This document shows positions 19,894-29,700 of a DNA stretch of 64,000 nucleotides, piece by piece. Source of the DNA: Methylomonas sp. 11b (GTDB taxonomy: Bacteria > Pseudomonadota > Gammaproteobacteria > Methylococcales > Methylomonadaceae); contig NZ_KI911557.1 in NCBI RefSeq assembly GCF_000515215.1, forward strand, positions 744,001 to 808,000, read 5' to 3'. The notes beneath the pieces were generated by a model, which ran no database searches, was not told where the DNA came from, and saw only the letters and a list, made by a program, of their open reading frames with translations. How positions within the stretch are numbered: the first letter of the stretch is position 1; each line of letters opens with the position of its first letter. Made by a program: the position numbers and the translations under genes.

Positions 19894-21266
19894 GTCGGCG
19901 TGACAAGGTGTTGAATCGGCACGGCTGAGGTATCGGCAACGACCCGATTGCGGCCCTGATGTTTGGCAAGGTATAGCGCCTTGTCGACGCGATCAATGAA
20001 TTGGCTTTCGTGCTCGGTAATTGAAAACTGTCCAACACCTATGCTGATAGTGACGTTTATCCGTTCGACGAAAGAATAGTCTTCTATCGTGGTGCGCAAG
20101 CGGTTTGCAAACTCGACGGCATCCTCAAGAAGTGTATGCGGCAGCAAAATCGCAAATTCTTCGCCGCCCCAACGAATCGCATCATCACTGCACCTGACCA
20201 AGCTCATTAGTTTCAAGCTGATGGCTTTCAAGATTTCGTCGCCAATCAAGTGGCCGTGCGCATCATTAATTTGCTTGAAAAGATCGATGTCCAGTAACAA
20301 CAGCGAAAACGCCGGGGCGTCATAACGCCGCATGCGGCCAATTTCATCGGCCAGTCTTTTATCCAGCATTCGTCTATTGCCAAGTCCGGTGAGAGGGTCG
20401 GTCAACGAGGATTTTTCAAAACCCTTGGCTTTGGCGTCCAGAATAGCCACAAGCTCTTTGAGCTCGCCGGCGTGATGTTTGATTAAATCTATCCAGGTAC
20501 CATAGGCAAAACCCACCAGTTCGCTCTGCGTGACGACGCCTACCAATTGGTTTTCCTGATTCACCACGATGGACCGTTTGATGTGACAGGTTTTTAACTG
20601 AGCGAGCGCGTCTTCAATGGTTGAACTGACCTCGGTGGTAATGACCGGACTACTCATGTACTCCCGGAGTGGCCTATCGGTGGTATCCGCGGCAGAGATA
20701 AGTTTAAAAATATCCTTGGTGGTGATAATGCCTATCGGTATTTTGGATTCGACCACAATGATGGAGTCCTCCATTTTCTGCAGATGGTTAAGCACATCGT
20801 CCAAAATCCAGTCCGCAGTAAAGGTGATGGGCTCTATTCTGGTCACCAAATCGCCGATGGTTTTTTTTTGCACCAATACAGTAGGATCGACCGCCGATAG
20901 AATGTCGGTATCGGTCAATATGCCGACCAGACTCTCAGTGGAATCGACGACACCTAAATACCGGTCGCCATTGCTTTCAAGGATTTCAAATGCCGTCAGC
21001 ACCCGTTCATTTTCGAAAACGCAGGTAATCTTGCGTAATGTCAATTCAGCCAAGGTGGCATCACTGCTGCCGCCAGCATGCAGATGCTTCAGCAAATCTT
21101 CAACGGAAAATACAAAATAGTCTTCGCCAATTTCAAGCACTACGCTGCTGACGTTATGGTGGTCTATTAGCTGCGACACCGAACGAATAGTCATATCTAA
21201 AGTCGCTCGCAAAAGTTGTTTTTGCGCAATCGACCCGACCGTTGGAAAAATTGTAAATTCAGTCAC
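19890..21266 (-). CDS. CBS-domain diguanylate cyclase (GGDEF)
   Basis: The 458-residue cytoplasmic protein has four CBS motifs in two pairs (about residues 10-130 and 140-265), each with the typical GI-T-DIL/DIF ending (VGILTDTDILSAV, IGIITTKDIFKLI, VGVVTQSELVGFA). A GGDEF domain follows from about residue 290 (DPLTGLGNRRMLDKRL) with an active-site GGEEF in IRWGGEEFAILLP. An RxxD inhibition site (RCSD) lies five residues before it, so product feedback by c-di-GMP is expected. CBS pairs usually bind adenosine nucleotides, which suggests energy-state control of c-di-GMP synthesis. It overlaps the downstream disrupted chemoreceptor gene by 4 bp. Confidence 0.93.
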   Translation of the reverse strand: MTEFTIFPTVGSIAQKQLLRATLDMTIRSVSQLIDHHNVSSVVLEIGEDYFVFSVEDLLKHLHAGGSSDATLAELTLRKITCVFENERVLTAFEILESNGDRYLGVVDSTESLVGILTDTDILSAVDPTVLVQKKTIGDLVTRIEPITFTADWILDDVLNHLQKMEDSIIVVESKIPIGIITTKDIFKLISAADTTDRPLREYMSSPVITTEVSSTIEDALAQLKTCHIKRSIVVNQENQLVGVVTQSELVGFAYGTWIDLIKHHAGELKELVAILDAKAKGFEKSSLTDPLTGLGNRRMLDKRLADEIGRMRRYDAPAFSLLLLDIDLFKQINDAHGHLIGDEILKAISLKLMSLVRCSDDAIRWGGEEFAILLPHTLLEDAVEFANRLRTTIEDYSFVERINVTISIGVGQFSITEHESQFIDRVDKALYLAKHQGRNRVVADTSAVPIQHLVTPT

Positions 21267-21339
21267 GAGCGTCTCAAATTTGGCTATGCCTTGCGGCTAT
21301 TGCTTGCCGAAAAGTAGTTTTGTTGGGTAGCAAGGAGGG

Positions 21340-22095
21340 TTAAGCCAGAGATTTTTGGCGTTTTTCACGCTTGTTAGTTTGTTGAGTGTTCAATATTTTT
21401 AGCGGGGGGATAGTGGGCAAATCAGTCAGTCCTTGGCGAGTATTTGACTTGAAGGTATCGTGCAGTCTCAGAAGATCCGTAACCGTTTTGGCGTTGGTTT
21501 TGCGCATTAAATTCGCGCGATGCACTTTGACGGTTTTTATCGAAATATCCAGTTTTTCGGATATTTCCTTATTGGTGTGGCCCAGCACCACCAACTCGCA
21601 GGTTTCAATTTCGCGTTTGGTCAGATTACGGAATTGATTGTTGATACTGGCAGCAAACTCATATTCGAAAAAAGCCAGTTCAAGGCATTTGCGTATCTGT
21701 TCCAGACTAAAGGGCTTTTCAATAAAATCAAACAAACCGGTTTTTATCGAGCGCAAGGTAGTCGATAGATCACTTGATCGGGTGATACAAATCCGCGGAT
21801 ATTCCAGTAATAAACCAAACTCGGAACCGGACGGCGATATTTCGACCACTTCCGGGTCAAACACCATCACAAAGGCAATATTTTTGCTGGTTAAATTCGC
21901 CTTGTTGTCGGCGATCCAGCGACACAACTCGTCCCGGCTGGCAACATAATCCACATTTGTTTGCAGACTCTCCCTGACCCGATTGATACCTTTAAAGGAC
22001 GAGACTTCGCGGTCAGCAACCAAGATTAATCTATCGAGTTCCAAAACCTGTAGTGCCATAGTCTGTAAAAGTTGATACCAAAGTTCGTGTTCCAA
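21340..22095 (-). CDS. LuxR-family response regulator-like transcription factor
   Basis: The 251-residue protein has an N-terminal receiver-like region (about 1-135) and a C-terminal LuxR helix-turn-helix with LTKREIETCELVVLGHTNKEIS and LDISIKTVKVHRANLMRK. The receiver is atypical. A helix precedes it, and the expected phosphoacceptor context is replaced by FVMVFDPEV; the conserved K is present in FDFIEKPFSLEQIRKCLE, as in FixJ-type regulators. It lies 73 bp upstream of the diguanylate cyclase on the same strand and may control it. No cognate kinase is in the window. Target genes are unknown. Confidence 0.85.
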   Translation of the reverse strand: MEHELWYQLLQTMALQVLELDRLILVADREVSSFKGINRVRESLQTNVDYVASRDELCRWIADNKANLTSKNIAFVMVFDPEVVEISPSGSEFGLLLEYPRICITRSSDLSTTLRSIKTGLFDFIEKPFSLEQIRKCLELAFFEYEFAASINNQFRNLTKREIETCELVVLGHTNKEISEKLDISIKTVKVHRANLMRKTNAKTVTDLLRLHDTFKSNTRQGLTDLPTIPPLKILNTQQTNKREKRQKSLA

Positions 22096-22196
22096 ACTCT
22101 GTCAAGTGTACGTAAGTCTTAAGTTTTGTCTATTGGGCTAAGGTCTTAGATGCGTTATCCGCTTCCCCGCTTTTCAGGCTACTTTTATGCCTTTAT

Positions 22197-22260
22197 TAAC
22201 CCGGCCCTATTTATCACTGGTATTCCGTTTAGGCTGAGCTGGATCTATCGAAGCCTAGTT
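22197..22260. repeat. Short dispersed repeat, copy 1 (second copy at 37630-37690)
   Basis: The block CCGGCCCTATTTATCACTGG and its continuation through GGCTGAGCT...TCGAAGCC matches 37630-37690 in the same orientation with a few changes and a small insertion. It is intergenic in both places. The rest of 22096-22403 shows no gene. Confidence 0.65.
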
Positions 22261-22403
22261 GGGGCGCATCAACTCAAACGGTCATTTTTTTGCGCAACAG
22301 ACTGGCCTTTGGTCTGCAAAGTGAATTCCAATTGGTTTCCTAGCTCCCGCCCACGCAAAACGATGGTCTACACTCTGTGCGGTCAAACTAGAGAACTACA
22401 GCG

Positions 22404-23279
22404 ATGAGTGACGAAAAACGCCTATCCACCACCCAACTGGCCAAATTGCGCGGCATATCCCAGGAGCAAATGTTCGGGCAACTGACTGCGCTGGGCCTAA
22501 TCGAGAAACAAGCGGACAAATGGCAGTTAACCGACGCCGGCAGTGCCGCCGGCGGTGTCTATTTGACCGGCAAATATGGCCAATATGTTGCCTGGCCGGA
22601 AGAATTTCAGTTGCCGAGCGCGCCAAGCAAAGCGGATGCGCCGAAACTATTGACTGCCACTGTGCTCGGGCAACAGTTCGAACTGCCGGCCAACAAAATG
22701 AACTACATCTTGTCCGAATTGGGCTGGATCAAAAAAGGCTTGAAAGGCTGGCTAGTCACCGAACAGGGATTGGCAATGGGTGCCGAACAAGGCGAAGACA
22801 GCCGTTCCGGCATTCCCTATGTGCGCTGGCCGGAAAAAATCACCCGGAACCGGGCGTTGAAAGACAACGTCGATAATATGAAGGGCGTCGATAAACCTAA
22901 AACCGACACCGACAAAATGGATAGCTTCCGCCACAAATTCGAAGCCACCCACCGCACCACCGACGGCCATTTCGTTCGTTCCAAGGCAGAAATGCTGATC
23001 GACAATTGGTTATACATGGCGGAAATCGTCCACGCCTACGAACGCAAACTGCCGATCGAAGAAGAAATGTACTGCGACTTTTATATCCCCACCGGCAAAG
23101 TTTATATTGAATTCTGGGGCTACGAAAACGACGCCAAATACCAAGCCAGAAAACAGGAAAAACTCGCCATTTATCAGAAGTACAATTTCAATTTGATTGA
23201 ATTAACGGATAAGGACGTGTTGAATCTGGACGATATTTTGCCGAGGTTGTTGTTGAAGTTTGGGGTGCAGGCGTATTGA
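22404..23279 (+). CDS. Protein with two winged-helix-like repeats and a PD-(D/E)xK-like nuclease domain
   Basis: The 291-residue protein begins with two similar units. Residues about 6-70 (LSTTQLAKLRGISQEQMFGQL ... YVAWPE) and about 73-148 (LTATVLGQQFELPANKMNYIL ... YVRWPE) each look like a helix-turn-helix ending in a WPE motif. The C-terminal part, about residues 190-285, has RSKAEMLIDNWLY, then CDFYIPTGKVYIEFWG (Asp and Glu spaced as in restriction-type nucleases), then YQARKQEKLAIYQKY with a Lys. A DNA-binding nuclease is the best guess. It is a single gene with no partner. Homologues have at times been labelled glycerol kinase, which the sequence does not support. Confidence 0.55.
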   Translation: MSDEKRLSTTQLAKLRGISQEQMFGQLTALGLIEKQADKWQLTDAGSAAGGVYLTGKYGQYVAWPEEFQLPSAPSKADAPKLLTATVLGQQFELPANKMNYILSELGWIKKGLKGWLVTEQGLAMGAEQGEDSRSGIPYVRWPEKITRNRALKDNVDNMKGVDKPKTDTDKMDSFRHKFEATHRTTDGHFVRSKAEMLIDNWLYMAEIVHAYERKLPIEEEMYCDFYIPTGKVYIEFWGYENDAKYQARKQEKLAIYQKYNFNLIELTDKDVLNLDDILPRLLLKFGVQAY

Positions 23280-23584
23280 TTTTGAATATTTCGTGAAGCT
23301 GATGAGTTTTCTCAGCCGGCGAACAGTTGCAATGTAAAGATTTTCTGTTGTTTCAAAGTATTTGCTGGGTTTCGCGTTGCTTTACCCAGCCTACTGGCTA
23401 GAGCGAGCGGATGAGTCTGAGTAGACTTGTTTGGTTTCGTAATGTTAGCTAATGACAGCTTTAGCTACAAATTTCGAATTCCAGGTAAATCTTTAACTAT
23501 TGAATTTGCGAACTGGTGTTATCGACTCTAACCCTTATCGCAGCCCATGAATCCTAGCAGTTTGATCACAATTTCAAAGTGGCT

Positions 23585-23614
23585 GTAGGGCGGATAAGCG
23601 TAGCGTCATCCGCC
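23585..23614 (+). repeat. REP element, left of decayed RAYT
   Basis: The 30-bp palindrome-like sequence with GGCGGATAAGCGTAGCGTC recurs inverted at 24231-24260. The two copies bracket the RAYT remnant. The preceding 23280-23584 contains no gene that I can see. Confidence 0.85.
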
Positions 23615-23634
23615 AAATCGGTTAAACTCTTTTC

Positions 23635-24147
23635 ATGCCGAACTATCGACGCAATCGCATTCCTGGTGGTACCTATTTTTTCACCGTCAACCTGCTCGAA
23701 CGGAAATCGACGCTGCTGATCGAGCATATTGCGGAGTTACGTGAAGCGGTGCGAGTGGTCCGGGAAAAGCAGCCATTTCACTTGTGCCCTTGGGTATATC
23801 GATGCTTAGGTGGTTTTGCCCGATCACATGCATGCAATCTGGACATTACCGGCTGGTGATGATCAATATTCCAACCGATGGCGGGCGATAAAAAAAGCCT
23901 TTTCGAAAGCGATACCTAAAACCGAATATCGCTCTGCAATCAGAATAAAACGCCACGAGCGAGGGTTATACCCAAAGGGCACAAGTGGCAACGTCGTTTT
24001 TGGGAGCACACTATTATCAATGATGCCGACTATGCGGTACATATGGATTACATCCATTACAATCCTGTGAAGCATGGCTGGGCAATCGCGGTTAAGGATT
24101 TACCCGAGGGCATAAAGGCCATATTCAAGTTTTCATCACTTAGTTAG
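23635..24147 (+). pseudogene. REP-associated tyrosine transposase (RAYT), frameshifted
   Basis: The start MPNYRRNRIPGGTYFFTVNLL is typical of IS200-like RAYT proteins. The frame is lost near 23800, where the HxH-containing segment [13 protein letters not shown] continues in another frame. A second shift near 23975 moves to a third frame that reads [22 protein letters not shown] before the stop at 24145. All conserved parts of the HUH-type transposase can be found, but never in one frame, so it is dead. REPs of one family flank it in inverted orientation. Confidence 0.88.
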
Positions 24148-24230
24148 AATGGGCGTTTATCCGTTAAATTGGGCGGGGTTGGGCTTGGCATTGTCGGAAG
24201 TTGGTGAGGCGGATAATTGACGGTTTTATC

Positions 24231-24260
24231 GGCGGATGACGCTTCGCTTATCCGCCCTAC
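24231..24260 (-). repeat. REP element, right of decayed RAYT
   Basis: This is the inverted counterpart of 23585-23614, differing at one or two positions. It lies directly upstream of the AT-rich gene starting at 24316. Confidence 0.85.
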
Positions 24261-24315
24261 GGCCCTCACTACAATTGCGCCGATTACGGCTGGCGTTAAA
24301 TCCAAAGAGAATCGA

Positions 24316-25656
24316 ATGGATTTCATTGAAGAATTTGAAACATCAATAAAACTGTGGGGTGATGGAGATATTATTGAGTCTTTATCATCTTCTGAAGCAG
24401 ATGATGTCTTTGAATTTGCTGAAACAATGGCTCTGATAACCAGATATCATTTTAATCAAAACCAACAGCCTAACGAAAACTTTTCATTTATTGCTAATTC
24501 TTCATTAAGTGGTGGCCGCCATCCTTGCTCATACCCAGAATGCAGATTAAGAAAACTCGATCAGCTCGTATCATTTGCATCGCTTTACGCAGATGAGGTT
24601 TATATTCAAAACCCTTTTGAACAAGTGATGCTTAAAAGTTCAGAAAATATAAACGAAGTATCCAGACAAGAGCTTACCCATGGCATCCTTAATTTCTTTC
24701 GCTTAAAGCCATTAATAGAAAAGGGAATCATTAAATATGCACAAAACACGGTATCCTTATGCCAGCACCATAAGGATACATTAGCAAACCCTATTTCAAA
24801 AAATATTGAGCAAAAAGAAGATAAGCTGTATGAGCTTCTTCATGAGTATTTAATTAATAAGTGTGCAATATATTTTGACATAGGAAAAGGCGCTGGTCCT
24901 TTTTTTAAAATAGAAGGCCCTAAAAGCCTAATTGATCATGGAGTTATGTATTTCCACCTATATGAGCCATTGCCAGATTTTGTCGAAAGCCTTAAGGCAA
25001 AGAAGTTGCCATATAAACTATCGCAAAAAGAGATTGCAGATTACAACATATTATCTTTAATTATTAGTCCAATCTTAAGAGACCTATCTAATCAAGAGTG
25101 GCATTCTGCTTTTCACGGAACATCCTACCTTTGTGACAACGAAGCCCAAATGAAAATAGCTTCGCAGCTAAATAACCCAGTTTATAAAGCTAACTCTTCT
25201 TCATTTGAAAAAGCAATGAAACACTACCTTCCAACTATTCATAGCAAAGACTATAACGCAATAGTTAAACTTCGAGAGCGCGAAAGTGAAGCATTTGCCG
25301 TTTACAGAGATAAAATCAATTCTATGATAAAGAAACAAAAAAACTGGAGTGAGGTAGAAGTCTCTGAGATGTTTCGAGATCAGGTGCTGCCTGAAATAAA
25401 TATAATAGAAAAAAAAGTTAAAGATTGGAAATCTAAATCTAGAGAATCACTTAAAGAGAAAGTGATATTTGGTTCAGGTGCAATCTCTGTAGGTCTTTAC
25501 GCTGGATTATTACCTCCAAACATTGGTCAAATCATAGCTGCAATCGGTGGAGGTACTGCTGTTGTTGGAGCCATGATGGATTACAACAAAACTCTGAAGG
25601 AGAAAGAAGAGGCTCGCTCAAATGATTTTTACTTTTTATGGCAAGCAAAACAATAA
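24316..25656 (+). CDS. Orphan AT-rich gene, unrecognised protein with a C-terminal hydrophobic hairpin
   Basis: I chose the ATG at 24316 because it follows an AAAGAGA site; the in-frame ATG at 24217 lies within the flanking REP region. The 446-residue product is not one I recognise. A PCSYPECRLRKLDQLVSF segment near residue 70 and an LCQHHKD segment near residue 150 could bind a metal. The middle is helical and rich in Lys and Glu. Residues about 375-420 form two hydrophobic stretches (VIFGSGAISVGLYAGLL and IIAAIGGGTAVVGAMM) like a membrane hairpin. Base composition and codon use are clearly more AT-rich than the neighbours, suggesting transfer. It stands alone beside a REP. Confidence 0.6.
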   Translation: MDFIEEFETSIKLWGDGDIIESLSSSEADDVFEFAETMALITRYHFNQNQQPNENFSFIANSSLSGGRHPCSYPECRLRKLDQLVSFASLYADEVYIQNPFEQVMLKSSENINEVSRQELTHGILNFFRLKPLIEKGIIKYAQNTVSLCQHHKDTLANPISKNIEQKEDKLYELLHEYLINKCAIYFDIGKGAGPFFKIEGPKSLIDHGVMYFHLYEPLPDFVESLKAKKLPYKLSQKEIADYNILSLIISPILRDLSNQEWHSAFHGTSYLCDNEAQMKIASQLNNPVYKANSSSFEKAMKHYLPTIHSKDYNAIVKLRERESEAFAVYRDKINSMIKKQKNWSEVEVSEMFRDQVLPEINIIEKKVKDWKSKSRESLKEKVIFGSGAISVGLYAGLLPPNIGQIIAAIGGGTAVVGAMMDYNKTLKEKEEARSNDFYFLWQAKQ

Positions 25657-25854
25657 TTTAACTGTAGAAGGGCATGCACTTGAGGTTGACGTGGCTATGA
25701 GTCCCAACCTTGCGCGAGAAGGCGTAGTTTGCCAAAGAGTGCAGGGTTATAGCTAGGCGTTTGCAGCGGCTTTTCGATGCTTACCTGCTATTCTCGCTCA
25801 ATGATAACGATTGACAGCTCTTTGGCCGGAAATACTACCTGATTGTTCGGATTT

Positions 25855-25945
25855 TTTAGCAACTCAGAAAAAACGTTGCCGGCTGATAGTAGAGGAAGAA
25901 TCATCAGGCAGCAAACAAAGTCCGCTTAATTCGTTAAGGCCTCAA
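25855..25945. repeat. Diverged duplicate of the cupin gene 3' flank
   Basis: The stretch with AAAAACGTTGCCGGCTGAT and CAGCAAACAAAGT...GCTTAATTCGTTAAGGC matches 26157-26245, which covers the terminator and last codons of the cupin gene, in the same orientation. The hairpin arms are less well matched here. The dispersed repeat lies between the two copies. Between 25657 and 25854 I see no gene. Confidence 0.65.
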
Positions 25946-26115
25946 GGCCATAAGGTGCGCTGACTATAGGGTGCTGCCGTTAGGCGCACCGTTCGCGATC
26001 GTTGCGCCTCGCATAGCTCGGCACAACCTATAAGGTGGTCGCACCAATTTGAGATTACCGCTAACGGCTATAGGTCATTCAACAGACCTTCGTCATAAAA
26101 ACCATTCGTCCGCAA
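25938..26115 (+). repeat. Dispersed repeat, copy 2 (inverted relative to 6500-6672)
   Basis: The block matches the reverse complement of 6500-6672 along nearly its whole length, ending in CAGACCTTCGTCATAAAAACCAT. It lies between two diverged direct repeats of the cupin 3' flank, so it may have been involved in that duplication. Confidence 0.75.
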
Positions 26116-26174
26116 CTTGCCGAAAATGCCACATGGTGGTGTTAGTTTTTCTTTTCTAACGGCTTAGAAAAACG

Positions 26175-26213
26175 TTGCTGGCTGATGAAAAAAGAAAAAC
26201 CATCAGCCAGCAA
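26175..26213 (-). terminator. Rho-independent terminator of the cupin gene
   Basis: Arms TTGCTGGCTGATG (26175-26187) and the complementary CATCAGCCAGCAA (26201-26213) form a 13-bp stem. On the minus strand the stem is followed by ACGTTTTTCT. It lies about 28 bp downstream of the cupin stop codon. Confidence 0.75.
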
Positions 26214-26240
26214 ACAAAGTGAGCTTAATTCGTTGAGGCT

Positions 26241-26639
26241 TTAATGCTTAGCAGGCTTTCCCGCCGCAAGCTCAAATATAATAATTTCCGCCTCGCCTTT
26301 GCCGACGTTTTCCACGGTCATTTCCGCGCCGGTTTCCCAGAACACTTCGCCTTGGCTATAGACTTTGGTTTGGCCGTCATCGACGACTTTCAGCTTGCCC
26401 ATCACCACATATCTGGGGCCCGGTCCTTCGTGCGTGTGTAAGGGGGTTTTGTAGCCCTTGGGGAAGCGCACCCGCATTACATGGCTCTCGACTTCTTTAC
26501 TGGGTAAAGTCACCGGCTTGGTCATTAACAATTCCCGGGAGAATTTGCTGGCGGACTCGTCGGCTTGCACTAGCGGCGACAGGCACGTCAATAATCCCAA
26601 CACAGAAAGTAAGTAGCAAACGCGGTTTGATTGTTTCAT
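26241..26639 (-). CDS. Secreted single-domain cupin protein
   Basis: The 132-residue protein has a signal peptide (cleavage after LVQA, about residue 26) and one small cupin barrel. The first metal-binding motif is visible as YKTPLHTHEGPGPRYVVMGKL (His, His, and a Glu position), and the second as EVFWETGAEMTVENVG, where the usual His is not obvious. Cupins of this size are often periplasmic and of unknown activity. It lies 98 bp downstream of nothing on the same strand, since the RND pump gene upstream begins a separate unit that ends at 26738. Function is not predicted. Confidence 0.8.
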   Translation of the reverse strand: MKQSNRVCYLLSVLGLLTCLSPLVQADESASKFSRELLMTKPVTLPSKEVESHVMRVRFPKGYKTPLHTHEGPGPRYVVMGKLKVVDDGQTKVYSQGEVFWETGAEMTVENVGKGEAEIIIFELAAGKPAKH

Positions 26640-26737
26640 AAGGGTGGCCTCAAAGCTAAGGGATGGGTGATAGGTAACGAGTATACAAAAACGCTAGTTA
26701 CCGCGCCCGCTGAATTGGCGTGGCGGGCGCTAAGAAG

Positions 26738-29700
26738 CTAGTCTTCGGCTTGTACTTGCTTGGGCATTTCGCGGTTGATCAAGAAATACACCAAAGGAAT
26801 CACCACCAACGAAAATAAGGTGGACGCAATAATCCCGAAGATGAAGCTCCAGGCCAGACCCGAAAAGATGGGATCGAGGACGATCATCACCGAGCCTAAT
26901 ACCGCCGAAGCCGCTGTCAAAAAGATCGGATTTAAACGAGTGGCGCCGGCTTCGATGATGGCGTCGGCCAAACTGATATCCGGATTACCGCGATAAATGT
27001 TCTCGATAAAATCGATCAAGATGATGGAGTTGCGCACCACGATGCCGGCCAAAGCAATCATGCCGATCATGGCCGTGGCGGTGAAATACACCGGATCGGC
27101 ATATTGCCCGACATCGGACGCAAACAGGTTGATGAACCAAAAGCCCGGCATGATGCCGATCACCGTCAGCGGGATGGCGATCATCATGATCAGCGGCACA
27201 CCCAAGGAGCCGGTCTGCCCCACCAACAAGATATAGATCATCACCATCGCCGCCGCGAACGCCAAGCCCAGGTCGCGGAACACATCGACGGTGATTTTCC
27301 ATTCGCCCTCCCCGGCCATTTCCGCGCTGTAACCGGCTGGTAGCGGCTGCTGTTCCAAGGCATCCTGCAGATCCCACACCGCTTCCACCGGGCTGCGTCC
27401 GGCCATTTCAGCTAGCACATACGACACCTGGCGTAAGTTTTTGTGATAGATGGTTTGATCCGCTAATTCATGGCTAAACCGACCGATTTCGCTCAAACGA
27501 ATCAAATCGCCTTTTGCCGATTTCACCGACAAGTTTAATAAATCGGCTTCCGAGGAACGCGCCGCTCTGGGATATTGCAACGTGATCAGCAAGGGCTGGC
27601 GTTCGCTGGCGATATGCAAAGTACCGGCTACGCCGCCTTCTACCGCCAGTTTCAAACTATTGGCCACCTGCTGATTGGTAATGCCCAATAGCGCTGCTTT
27701 GTCCTGGTTCAACACAAATTGCCACTGGTCTTGCGGCGCTTGCACATAATCGTCCACATCCACCACGCCCTCAGTCGTTTGCAAATGTTCACGAACTTGT
27801 TTAGACACGCTCACCAAATCCTGATAACCGGCTTCCGGCGGCCCGTAAATTTCCCCAACCACGCTGGATAGCACCGGCGGCCCCGGCGGCATTTCCACGA
27901 TTTTAAGATTGGCGCCGTATTTATGACCGATCCGCTCTATATCCGGACGCATCCTCAGCGCGATGGCATGAGATTGTTGCGCGCGCCGAGATTTATCCAC
28001 CAGAATGATGCGCAGATCCCCAACATAGGCGCCCTGGCGTAAATAGTAATGCCGCACCAAGCCATTAAAATCCATGGGTGATGCCAAACCGACATAGGTC
28101 TGATAGCTGCTGACCTCATTCACCGTGGCCAGATATTGACCCAGAGCCGTAGCGACTTCATTGGTGGCCTCAAGGGACGAGCCGCGGGGCATGTCGATCA
28201 CCAATTGCAGCTCGTTTTTGTTATCAAACGGCAGCAGTTTCAGCGGTACGACTCGGGTCACGGCCATCAGCGTGGACAGGACAAATGCCACAAACACCGC
28301 CAGCAAAAACCACAAGGCTTTGGATTTATGGCTCAGCAGCGGCGCCATGATGGCTTGATACAGCTTGAAACCACGGGATTCCTGTAGCCGAAACTCTGGT
28401 CCATGATCTTTACCGTAATCGCCTTTCAACAATTTATAGCTGGCCCAAGGCGTCACCGTGAAGGCGATCAGCAAGGACATCAACATGGCTATCGGCACGT
28501 TAAAGGCCATGGGCGCCATGTAGGGTCCCATCATCCCGGTGATAAAAAACATCGGCACGAAGGACATGATCACCGCGAAGGTGGCCAGGATGGTCGGCGG
28601 ACGAATTTCGTCTACGGCTGTCAGCAAGGCTTGTAACGGTGGCTCTTTGCGCATTTTGTAGTGGCGATGAATGTTCTCGACATCGACAATCGGGTCATCC
28701 ACCAATAAGCCCAAAGACAGAATCAGCGCGAACAGCGTTACGCGGTTGATGGTGTAACCGAAGATCAAATCGCACAGCAAGGTAATCGCAAAGGTCATCG
28801 GTACCGCCAATGACACGATCAGCGATTCCTTAAAACCCAGCGCCAGCGCCAGCAGGACTATAATGGTGAGAATCGCGATGCTCAGGTGCATCACCAGCTC
28901 ATTGACTTTGTGATCGGCGGTTTCGCCGTAGTTGCGGGTTACCGTCACCAACACTTCATCCGGAATCAGCGTGCCGTGCAATTGTTCGGTCAGTTCCAAC
29001 ACCTGCTCGGCCACGCCGACGGCGTTGCTGCCGCGCCTTTTGGCAATGGCGATGGTAGCCATTTGCCGTTCTTCACCGACTTGCGGTAACGCGTCACCGG
29101 GATGCCCTACCGTTTTCATTTGCTCCACACCGGGACCGAAGCCGATGCGGGTGTAATAGTCAGTGTCTTGTGGACCATCGACGATCTGCGCCACATCACG
29201 CAAATACACCAGACGGCCGGCGACGTTTTTCAAGACCGTCGCCCCGATCTGCTCCGGCGTTTCATAGTGCGGCCCGGCTTCCAGCAGGATTTCGCTGTTA
29301 TTTTGATTCAAACGCCCAGCCGGCAGATTGACATTGTTCTGCGCCAACGCTTGTTGAATTTCCGGCAGGCCCAGGCCGCTGGCTTGCAACTTGGCGGGAT
29401 CGGGATACACCGAAATCTGCCGAGGCGCCGCGCCGATGACCCAACTTTTGCCGACGTCGTCAATGGCGCGCAAGCGCTCGATCAGTTCCTCGGCGATGCG
29501 GCGCACCGCCATGATGTCTTCGTTCGCCTTTGGCATAGACATGCTCAATAGCAAGATCGGCACGTCATCGATTTCCACCGGCTTGACTACCCAATCGCTG
29601 ACACCGGGCGGGATGATGTCCAGATTGGCTTGCAGCTTATCGCGGGTTTTGATCAGACTGTCTTCGATACTCTCGCCCACCCGATAGCGCACCGTGACCA

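Noticed and set aside
23585..24260. Inverted REPs as the terminal repeats of an insertion sequence
   Set aside because: The enclosed gene is a RAYT, which works on REPs rather than TIRs, and there is no target duplication.
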